64,000 nt of DNA from Pseudomonas lini (GTDB taxonomy: Bacteria; Pseudomonadota; Gammaproteobacteria; Pseudomonadales; Pseudomonadaceae). Shown here piece by piece: positions 17,788 to 26,800 of the stretch (positions are counted from its first letter, which is position 1; each line of letters starts with the position of its first letter). The translations under genes and the position numbers were made by a program. The stretch spans positions 1,612,001 through 1,676,000 of the forward strand of contig NZ_OZ061318.1 of NCBI RefSeq assembly GCF_964063345.1, read 5' to 3'. The notes under the pieces were generated by a model. That model saw only the letters and a program-made list of their open reading frames with translations. It had not been told where the DNA came from and did no database searches.

Positions 17788-18792
17788 ATGACTACCCAGA
17801 CCAATCGCCAGTTCCTGCTCGCCAAACGCCCCGTGGGGGCGGCCACTCGTGAGACGTTCACGTATCAAGAAGTACCGGTCGGCGAGCCGGCGGCGGGTCA
17901 GATCCTGGTCAAGAATGAATACTTGTCCCTGGACCCGGCCATGCGTGGCTGGATGAACGAGGGCAAGTCCTACATCCCTCCGGTCGGCATTGGCGAAGTC
18001 ATGCGCGCATTGGGCGTAGGCAAAGTCATCGCCTCGAACAATCCGGGTTTCGCCGTGGGGGACTACGTCAACGGCGCCCTCGGCGTGCAGGATTACTTCC
18101 TCGGCGAGCCACGAGGTTTCTATAAAGTCGATCCAACACTGGCACCGCTGCCGCGCTATTTATCCGCGCTGGGCATGACCGGGATGACCGCCTACTTCGC
18201 CCTGCTCGATGTCGGCGCGCCGAAAGCCGGCGACACCGTGGTGCTATCGGGCGCGGCCGGTGCGGTGGGCAGCATTGCCGGGCAAATCGCCAAGATCAAA
18301 GGTTGTCGGGTAGTCGGTATTGCCGGAGGTGCGGACAAGTGCAAATTCCTGATCGATGAACTGGGTTTTGACGGTGCCATCGACTACAAAAACGAAGACG
18401 TGCAGGCCGGCCTCAAGCGCGAATGCCCGAAAGGGGTCGACGTGTATTTCGATAACGTCGGCGGCGATATTCTCGACGCTGTGCTGAGCCGCCTGAACAT
18501 GAAGGCACGGGTGGTGATTTGCGGCGCCATTAGCCAGTACAACAACAAGGAAGCGGTCAAAGGCCCGGCCAATTACCTGTCGCTGCTGGTCAACCGCGCA
18601 CGGATGGAAGGCTTTGTGGTGATGGATTACGCCGCACAGTTCGGCGCTGCCGGGCAGGAAATGGCCGGCTGGATGGCCAAGGGGCAGCTCAAGAGCAAGG
18701 AAGATATCGTTGAAGGGCTGGAAACATTCCCGGAGACGCTGATGAAATTGTTCAGCGGCGAGAATTTCGGGAAGTTGGTGTTGAAGGTTTAA
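17788..18792 (+). CDS. NADP-dependent medium-chain oxidoreductase (CurA/LTB4DH type)
   Basis: ATG 17788 gives 334 residues; an in-frame GTG at 17779 is possible. The protein lacks zinc ligands and matches the curcumin reductase/leukotriene B4 dehydrogenase group: N-terminal YLSLDPAMRGWM, and Rossmann motif GAAGAVGSIAGQIAKIKGCRVVGIAGG near 150-176, then GVDVYFDNVGG and the C-terminal FSGENFGKLVLKV. Such enzymes reduce activated double bonds of enones. The divergent SDR may act in a related pathway but this is inference from position alone. Confidence 0.9.
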   Translation: MTTQTNRQFLLAKRPVGAATRETFTYQEVPVGEPAAGQILVKNEYLSLDPAMRGWMNEGKSYIPPVGIGEVMRALGVGKVIASNNPGFAVGDYVNGALGVQDYFLGEPRGFYKVDPTLAPLPRYLSALGMTGMTAYFALLDVGAPKAGDTVVLSGAAGAVGSIAGQIAKIKGCRVVGIAGGADKCKFLIDELGFDGAIDYKNEDVQAGLKRECPKGVDVYFDNVGGDILDAVLSRLNMKARVVICGAISQYNNKEAVKGPANYLSLLVNRARMEGFVVMDYAAQFGAAGQEMAGWMAKGQLKSKEDIVEGLETFPETLMKLFSGENFGKLVLKV

Positions 18793-18815
18793 CGTATTAC
18801 CTGACCACAACAAAA

Positions 18816-18910
18816 CCTTGTGGGAGCGGGCTTGCCCGCGATGAGGGCGTGTCAGTCAACATCAATGTTGTCTGATACACCGCTATCGCGGGCAAGCCCG
18901 CTCCCACAGG
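18816..18910. repeat. REP pair, inverted
   Basis: Inverted CTTGTGGGAGCGGGCTTGCC and GGCAAGCCCGCTCCCACAGG, in the convergent gap between the MDR gene and pyrF. Confidence 0.9.
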
Positions 18911-18921
18911 TTTAGTGGCGT

Positions 18922-19620
18922 TTAAGCGAGTTCGGCAACGACTGCCGCCAACGCCTTCGCCGGATCCGCCGCCTGGCTGATCGGGCGACCAATCACCAGG
19001 TAGTCGGAACCGGCCTCCAGCGCCTGACGCGGGGTCAGGATGCGGCGTTGATCGTCCTGGGCGCTGCCCGCCGGGCGAATCCCCGGGGTCACCAGTTGCA
19101 GCGACGGGTGAGCGGTTTTCAAGGCCCGGGCTTCCAGGGCCGAGCAGACCAGACCGTCCATCCCGGCCTTTTCCGCCAGCGCGGCCAGGCGCAGCACCTG
19201 TTCCTGTGGCTCGATGTCCAGACCGATACCCGCCAGATCCTCACGCTCCATGCTGGTCAGCACGGTCACGCCGATCAACAACGGTTTCGGGCCGCTGCGC
19301 TGATCGAGTACTTCACGGCAGGCGGCCATCATGCGCAGACCACCGGAGCAGTGCACGTTGACCATCCACACGCCCATTTCCGCGGCGGCCTTGACGGCCA
19401 TGGCGGTGGTGTTCGGAATGTCGTGGAACTTGAGGTCCAGGAACACTTCGAAGCCTTTGTCGCGCAGGGTGCCGACGATTTCCGAGGCGCAACTGGTGAA
19501 CAGTTCTTTACCGACTTTGACCCGGCACAGCTTCGGGTCCAGTTGATCGGCCAGCTTCAGTGCGGCATCACGGGAGGGGAAATCCAGGGCGACGATGATA
19601 GGCGTCTGGCAGGCGGACAT
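18922..19620 (-). CDS. pyrF: Orotidine 5'-phosphate decarboxylase
   Basis: The start ATG 19620 ([15 protein letters not shown]) gives 232 residues, the usual Pseudomonas length; an upstream in-frame extension lacks support. Motifs: [17 protein letters not shown] at the N-terminus, the catalytic cluster [16 protein letters not shown] near residues 58-73 with the Asp-Lys-Asp tetrad members, VTPGIRPAG near 178, and the phosphate-binding VIGRPI near 211. The enzyme converts OMP to UMP, the last step of de novo pyrimidine synthesis, in the cytosol. It stands alone here. Confidence 0.97.
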   Translation of the reverse strand: MSACQTPIIVALDFPSRDAALKLADQLDPKLCRVKVGKELFTSCASEIVGTLRDKGFEVFLDLKFHDIPNTTAMAVKAAAEMGVWMVNVHCSGGLRMMAACREVLDQRSGPKPLLIGVTVLTSMEREDLAGIGLDIEPQEQVLRLAALAEKAGMDGLVCSALEARALKTAHPSLQLVTPGIRPAGSAQDDQRRILTPRQALEAGSDYLVIGRPISQAADPAKALAAVVAELA

Positions 19621-19966
19621 GAGTGGGCTCTCAGGCAAGTCGAAATCGGCGCGCATTGTAGCGGAACCAGCGCCGCTGCGGGACCCGGTGATCGGTAATT
19701 CGTCGTCGCGGTCAAGACAAGACTAGCTCCTGCGGCAATTGTGTCGAGTTCGGTACACACACGACACGCCCACAACCCCCTTCAACGCTACCCTCGACGG
19801 CCGCAACAGGTGGCGATCCGACTTGCCCGCGAAGAACATTAAACATCAATGTTTAAAAAACATTTCCAGACACTCACTCAGGCTACACAACCTTGCGTCG
19901 CTGCCTACGACTGCGCCAGAATCCGCCGGCTTGTGCGCCTTGAGCCTGGCCTCTATCGTTTCCGGG

Positions 19967-20164
19967 TCGCTGACAAATCAGCGATCGGGTTTAGCAGCTC
20001 GGTGAATATCAAGGCACGTCAGTGCCGCCGGTGATCGGTCGACAGCGTTTTCGTCAGCTGGTCTGCGTTATGGCGGCTATGCGTGGGGCACTTCGGTGCG
20101 CCGGGTTCCTTGATGCCTGGTCTGCTAACCCGCGTACAGCCGCCACCCATATTCGTTTAGCAGC
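19967..20164 (+). promoter_or_regulatory. Conserved structured leader A upstream of the DUF6124 gene
   Basis: Parts in order are a small hairpin (19967-19984, TCGCTGA/TCAGCGA), a box GTTTAGCAGC (19989-19998), a 73-nt branched hairpin (20072-20144, closed by GGCGGCT/AGCCGCC) and a second GTTTAGCAGC (20155-20164). The start codon follows 36 nt later after AAGGAG. Leader B at 50573-50764 has the same parts at nearly the same spacing, with compensatory base changes in the stem. The function is unknown; it may act in the RNA or as DNA. Confidence 0.65.
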
Positions 20165-20200
20165 GATGGGTGACAGCTCCAATCATCAAGGAGTTTCACC

Positions 20201-20560
20201 ATGTTCAAACCAACGCCAAATCCTCCGGAAACCGACGATGTTTCCCCGTACGAAACCACCGATTCGAGAAAACTCAATGAAGCCGCCGACCGCGCTCTTG
20301 ATTACTACCTCAAACCGGTCATTCCCAAAGACACTCCGCGCAAACCCAGCACCATTTACCATGTGGGTGCGAAGGTCGATAACGAAACCCTGCAGGTCAA
20401 CGCCTGCGAATCCCTGGCGTCAGCGAGCGTGATGCTCAGTGAATTCGCCGGGTTGATGGACATTCCCCATCGCAACATGATGTTGGGGATTCAATCGGTG
20501 GTCATGCTCGGTGAGTTGGCGGTGAATCGGGTGCTGGATAATCTCGATCCGCCGTCCTGA
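20201..20560 (+). CDS. DUF6124-type small protein
   Basis: The 119-residue product starts MFKPTPNPPETDDVSPYE, a start typical of the Pseudomonas DUF6124 group, with ATG preceded by AAGGAG. It has a mostly helical C-terminal half (ACESLASASVMLSEFAGLMDIPHRNMMLGIQSVVMLGELAVNRVLD) and no signal peptide or membrane segment. Function is unknown. It is preceded by the structured leader also found before the gene at 50806, although the two products are not obviously homologous. Confidence 0.8.
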   Translation: MFKPTPNPPETDDVSPYETTDSRKLNEAADRALDYYLKPVIPKDTPRKPSTIYHVGAKVDNETLQVNACESLASASVMLSEFAGLMDIPHRNMMLGIQSVVMLGELAVNRVLDNLDPPS

Positions 20561-20586
20561 CCATTGACCCGAGGCCACAGGGCTTT

Positions 20587-20718
20587 TGTGGCGAGGGAGC
20601 TTGCTCCCGCTCGGCTGCGCAGCAGTCGCAAAGCCAGAACATTCGGTATGTCTGAAAAACCGTGATTGCCGGGATTGGGCCGCTTCGCAGCCCAGCGGGA
20701 GCAAGCTCCCTCGCCACA
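20587..20718. repeat. Repeat of the TGTGGCGAGGGAGCTTGCTC type, inverted
   Basis: TGTGGCGAGGGAGCTTGCTC and its reverse complement flank about 90 bp containing CTGCGCAGCAGTCGC. The same family occurs at 31.5, 34.8 and 40.1 kb. Confidence 0.88.
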
Positions 20719-20813
20719 GTTGCATGGCTGACCGGAGAGTTGCGCAGTGTTCTTCGGGATCGCTTCGCGAGCCCGCTCCGGGCCGGCGATCCGACTGTGG
20801 CGACGCTATAGAC

Positions 20814-20857
20814 AACACAAACCCGCCATTTCTTTCCACAGGAATGGCGGGCTTTGT
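20814..20857 (-). terminator. Terminator of the large adhesin gene
   Basis: CCCGCCATT and AATGGCGGG form a hairpin flanked by ACAAA/TTTGT, ten bases after the adhesin stop codon on the minus strand. The T run is short. Confidence 0.75.
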
Positions 20858-20866
20858 ACGTTTAGA

Positions 20867-23800
20867 TCACACCGTATCCACCTTCAACGAATGGTCATTG
20901 AGCATGCCGTTAATGATCGTCGCCGTGTCCGCCCCACCGGCAATCACCCCACCCGCACCCGGGGTCACGCCGTAGTGGCTGGCCAGGTTCACACCCGCCA
21001 AATCGATGGTCTGGTTCGGCGTGGCGCCGGCCATGGCGCTGACGTCGATGCTGGTGATCACCGACGCGCCACTGCCGCTGACGGTGAAGTGCAGGTAGTC
21101 ATCCAGTGATGCCGCGGTGCCGTTTTCTCCTTGCAGCAGTTGCGACAGGTCGAGTTTGTCGGTGCCAGGGGTGAAGTCGGTGATGACGTCGTGGCCGCTG
21201 TTGCCTTTGAGCCACTGGAAGGTGTCGGCGCCGCTTCCGCCGGTGAGGGTGTTGTTGCCGAGGCCACCGATGAGGAAGTCGTCGCCACCCGCGCCGTTGA
21301 GCACATCGTTACCCAAACCGCCGTTGATGACGTTGCTGTTGTTGTTTCCCATGAGGCTGTCGTTGAAGTTTGAGCCGGTGAGGTTTTCGATGCCGGTCAA
21401 AGTGTCGGTGCCCGCGCCAAGGGTGTTTTGCGCGGTGAGCAAGCTCAGGTCGACGGAGACCCCAGCAGTGGCGTGCGCGTAGCTCGCGGTGTCGTTGCCC
21501 GTGCCGCCATCGAGCAGGTCGTTGCCCGCGCCGCTGAACAGCAAGTCATTGCCGGCGCCACCGTGCATCTCGTTGTTGCCGGAACCTGCGGTAAGCACGT
21601 CGTTGCCGTCGCCGGCATTGATGACGTTGTTGCCAGCGCCCGCCAGCAGTACGTCGTCGCCCGAAGTGCCGGTCAGCGTATGGCCGTCCTGATAGCTGAT
21701 GGTCACATTGGCCGAGTCGCTGCCGCCGTGGTTGTCGTTGGCGGTGTAGGTCCCGTGGAAGTCCGGCGTGGTGTCGTGTGCTCCGGCGTAGTTGACGGTC
21801 ATGGTCAGCTGGTAGTTTTCCGCCCCTTTCCCGCTGTTGCCCGGACCGCCGTCGTCGATGTTGGTGATGTGGATCTGGTACGTGCCGTCCGCCGTGGCGG
21901 TGATGGTCTGGCCGTCGGCGATGGCAATGAAAGCACCGCCGTTGACCGAGTACTCCATGGTGACGTGGCCGGCCGCCAGGTTGTGGTCCAGGTTGAGGGT
22001 TTCACCCTGTTTGAGGGTGACGGTGATGCGGTCCTCATCATTGGTATTGTTGGCGCTGACCGACCCCAGTGCCCCGCTGACCACCAACATCGCCGTCATG
22101 GCCGCTGTGTTGGCGACAAATGCGCTGCGGGCGATGGTCACCGCCTGGGTGTTATTGGCGGTGAAGCTAAAGCTCGAGTTGGTACCGATGAAGTCTGCGC
22201 CCTTGGCCCCCCATCCCGTGTTGAAGGTGGTCGGCGATGCAGTGAGCGTGTCGCCATTGACGTCGGTGTCGTTGGCCAGCAGCAGTTCGCCCGGCACTAC
22301 AATGCTGCCCGACAGCACGTTGGTGATGACGTGGTCATCGACCGCCACCGGTGGCGTGTTCGGAATCACGTTGATCACCAGCGTGGAGCTGGCCAGATCG
22401 CCGTCGTTGTCGCTGGCGATGAAGCCGATGTTCTCAGTGATCACCGCCGCCGTGGTTTTCTGCGAGAGGTAGGTGTACTCGCCGGTGTCGAGGTTCACCA
22501 GCAGGGTGCCGCTGTTGTCCGTGGCAATGCTCAGGGTGTTATTGGCGGTGTTGAACGTGCCGTGGTTCGCACCGCCGCTGAAGCTCAGCGAACCCTGGTT
22601 GCTGTTGGCTTTTGGATCATAGGTATAGGTGGTGCCATCGACGGTGATGGTTTTGATGAAGCCGCCATCGGCGCCGAACGTACCGCCCGCGCCCTCGCCC
22701 AGCAGCGAGCCGGTGACCGGCGCGCCTTGCACGGTGCCCGAGAGTACCGAGTTGAGTTGATTGAGGTCGGTCACCGCCACGGCATTGGTGTTGGTGTGCG
22801 TACTGCCGTCATAGGCCACTGGATCGAGGCTGTCATTACTGACGCCGTTGCCCAGGCCGATGGCGTAGTTCTTGATGCCATTGGCGTCGAGGAAGGCTTT
22901 GAGGGCAGTCTCGTCCGCGCTGCCGATGTCGCCTTCGTTGGGTTTGCCATCGGAGAAGAAGTAGCCGACGTTCTGCGCCCCGATGAGTTTGCCCATGGTG
23001 TCGAACGCGGTTTGCATGGTCGCTACGGCCGCGTCGTAGTTGGTCCCGCCGCCTGCCGTCAGCGTCGCGATGATCAACTTGGCCGTCGCCACATCGACCC
23101 AGATCGACGTCTGGTCCGTGGCGCTGCTGCTGAAGGTGACGACCTGCACTTTCACATCACCGAGGTTGTCGTACTTGTCGAGCAGTGCACTGATCGCCTG
23201 CTTGGCCAGTTCCAGTCGCGACAGCCCCGACACGCCGGAGGGGTCGTCCATGCTCCCGGACACGTCGATCACCAGCAGCAGGTTGGAGTCGATCTGCACC
23301 GCGGGCACCGAACGGTACGAGGCGTCGGCGTTAGGCGGCACGTCATCGACGATGTTGACTACAAGGGTGCCGGTGGTGCTGTTGCCCACGGCATCGGTGG
23401 CGGTGTAGGTGAAGCTTTCATTCAGGGTGTTCGCGCCGTCATTGGCGTTGGGCGAAGTTTTCGGCGCCGAGGTCAGCGTGTAGGTGTAGCTGCCGTCGGG
23501 GTTGAGCAGGATCTGCCCGTAGGTTCCGGTGCCACTGCCGACCAGGGTGTAAGTGATCGCGCCGCTGGCGCCGCTGACCGCACCGACCAGCGTACCGGAG
23601 CCGGTTTCACCGGTGTTGCCAGGCTCGCTGCCAGTGACCGTGCCCGCTGCCAGGTCCTGGCCGTTCTGGGTCAAATCCAGGGCTTTTTCGTAGACCGTCA
23701 CGTCAGTATCGGTGACCGTTACGAGGCAGCTGTTGGACACATCGATGGTCAGGGTCGTGGTGCTTTCATCGCCATCAGCATCGCGCACGGTGTAGGTGAA

Positions 23801-26800
23801 TACATCTGTGGCGCCCGGCTCGCCGACCGAGTTCGGGTTGCTGTGGTACACGGCATTACCGTTGGCATCCAGTGTGAGATAGCCGTAAGTGCCATTGATA
23901 TGCGCGTTCAAGCCGCCGATGGCCGAGGTCGAGGTGTCGCTGCCGGCACGCACGCCGACCACTGCGCCACCCACGGCTGGGCCATCGGCACCGAGCACAT
24001 CGTTGTCCAATACATTACCGCTGACTGTCCCGCCTTCTACCACCGAGACTGAATCGCAGTGAGCGGTCGGCACGTCATCGACGATGTTGATCACGATGGT
24101 GCTGGTGACGCTATTACCTAAAGAATCGGTGGCCTGATAGGTGAAACTTTCGCTCAGCGTGTTCGGCCCGTCGTTGGCATGGGGCGTGGTCGCGGGTGCG
24201 GACGTCAGGGTGTAGGTGTAGCTGCCATCCGGGTTGAGCAGGATTTGCCCATACGCCCCGGAAGCACTGCCGACCAGGGTGAAAGTGATTGCGCCAGTAG
24301 CGCCCGTGATGGAGCCGACCAACGTCCCAGAGGCGGTTTCGCCAGTGTTGCCAGGCTCACTGCCGGTAACCGTGCCCGCCGCCAGGTCCTGGCCGTCCTT
24401 GGTCAAATCCAGGGCTTTTTCCTGAACCGTCACGTCGGTATCAGGAGCCACGACGAGGGAGCAGTTGGACACGTCGACGGTAATGATCGTGGTGCTTTCA
24501 TCGCCGTCGGCATCGCGCACGGTGTAGGTGAATACATCCGTGGCGCCCGGCGCGCTGACCGAGTTCGGATTGCTGTGATACACGGCGTTGCCGTTGGCAT
24601 CCAGAGTCAGGTAGCCGTAGGTGCCGTTGATTTGGGTGTTCAGACCACCGATGGCCGAAGTGGATGTGTCGCTGCCGGCGCGCACGCCGACCACCGCACC
24701 ACCCGACGCAGGGCCGTCAGCGCCGAGCACATCATTGCCCAACACATTACCGCTGACCGTCCCACCCTCCGCCACCGAGACTGCATCGGCGTGAGCGGTG
24801 GGTACGTCGTCGACGATGTTGATCACGATGGTACTGGTGACGCTGTTGCCCAAGGGATCGGTCGCTTGGTAGGTGAAACTTTCGCTCAGGGTATTCGGCC
24901 CGTCGTTGGCATGGGGCGTGGTCGTTGGTGCGGAAGTCAGGGTGTAGGTGTAGCTGCCGTCGGGGTTGAGCACGATTTGCCCATAAGTCCCGGTGGCGCT
25001 GCCGACCAAGGTGTAAGTGATCGCGCCAGTGGTGCCAGTGACCGAACCGACCAACGTGCCGGAGCCGGTTTCACCGGTATTGCCAGGTTCACTGCCGGTG
25101 ACCGTGCCTGCCGCCAGATCCTGGCCATCCTTGGTCAAATCGAGAGCTTTCTCCTGAACCGTCACGTCGCTATCGCTGGCCGCTATGAGGGTGCAGTCCG
25201 CCACATTGATGGTGATGGTCGTGGTGCTTTCATCACCGTCTGCATCGCGCACGGTGTAGGTGAACACATCCGTGGCCCCCGGCGCGCTGACCGAGTTCGG
25301 ATTGCTGTGGTACACGGCGTTGCCGTTGGCATCCAGAGTCAGGTAGCCATAGGCGCCGTTGATTTGCGTATTCAGGCCACCGATGGCTGAAGTCGAAGTG
25401 TCGCTGCCGGCGCGCACGCCAACCACTGCACCACTGAGTGCCGGGCCATCGGCGCCACCGATGTCGTTGTCCAGCACGTTGCCCGAGGCCGTCGCGCCCT
25501 CGGCCACCGTGGCGTGATCAGGGTTGGCGGTGGGCAAGTCATCGACGATGTTGACGTTGATCTGCCCCAATGCCGTGCTGCCATCGACGTCGGTGGCAAC
25601 GACGTTGAGGTTCTCGGTGACGCTGTTGGTGCCGTCGGCGTTCGGGTGGGTTTCGTTATCCGTCAGGGTGTAGCTGTAGCTGACTACACCGGTGGTGCTG
25701 TTGAAACCGGTGATGGTCAGCGTATTGCCGAGCGCAGTGACAATCGATTGCGGGAAGCCTGCGGCCACGCCACCGGTAACTACTGCGATACCGCCCACGG
25801 TCAGGGTTTGCAAACCGTCGAGGGCGGTGACGGTGAAGGTGCCGCTTTGGGTCAAGGCTGGTGTATTGGGGCTGGTGCCGTCGCTGAGGTTTTTCTCATA
25901 GACGGTGAGTTCGCCGCCGTTGATGTTCAGGCCATCGAGGGTCACCGGGTCATCGTTGTTATGGATGTTCAGCACCAGCGTCGCGGTGCTGGTATCGCCA
26001 TCGGAATCGGTGAGGGTGTAGACGAAATTCTCAGTGCCGTTGCCACCGCCGTTCAGGGCTTTGAAGTCGGCATCGCTGGTGTTCAGGGTGTAGGTGTAGG
26101 TGCCGTTGGCATTAAGCACCAGTGTGCCGTAAGTCCCGTTGAACGTGCCGCCGATGACCGGCCCGCTGTCAGGACCGGTGGCAATGCGGTCGGCGCCCTG
26201 GATGTCGTTGGGCAGCACGCTGCCAGTCAGGGTCAGCAGGGTTTCCGAGGCGGTATTGGCGTTGGTGTCGTCGATCGCTTTGGGCACATCGTCAGTGATG
26301 TTGACGTCCAGCGAACCGGTGGCGGTATCGCCGTTGCTGTCACTCGCGACCACGGTGAACTGTTCACTGAGGTTGTTGGCGCCGTCGCCAGCCGAGTGGG
26401 TTTCGTTGCCCACCAGGGTGTAGCTGTAACTCACCACGCCGGTGGCCGGGTTGTAACCGGTGATCGTCAGGGTGTTGCCCAGTTGCGTGGTGATCGATTG
26501 CGGGAAACCGGCGGGCACACCGCCACTGATCACGTTGATTCCGCCGATATTCAGGCTGCTCAGCCCGTCAGCCGCAATGATTGTGAAGGTGCCGTTTTGA
26601 ATCAGCGCTCCGGGGTTGCTGGCCGAACCGTCCGCCAGGTTGGCTTCATTGAGGGTCAGTTCGCCTCCCGCCGCCGACAGGCCGATGAGGGTGACCGGGT
26701 TATTCGGCGCGCCTGTCCCACCCGCACCACCTGCACCACCCGCACCGTTATCGCCATTGCCCGGATCAGCGTCCCGGCGCGCCAGGGGGAATTCGGGAAT

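Noticed and set aside
20072..20144. Integron attC site as explanation of the 73-nt hairpin
   Set aside because: Boxes do not fit the attC core GTTRRRY (the fourth base is T), there is no integrase and the structures lie within gene leaders. Kept only as one of several hypotheses in the finding.
21428..24052. Long open frame on the plus strand of 874 codons within the adhesin region
   Set aside because: It is antisense to repetitive adhesin DNA, rich in Gly, Val, Arg and Ala, and has no recognisable domain; the codon bias of the adhesin strand keeps the complementary frame open.
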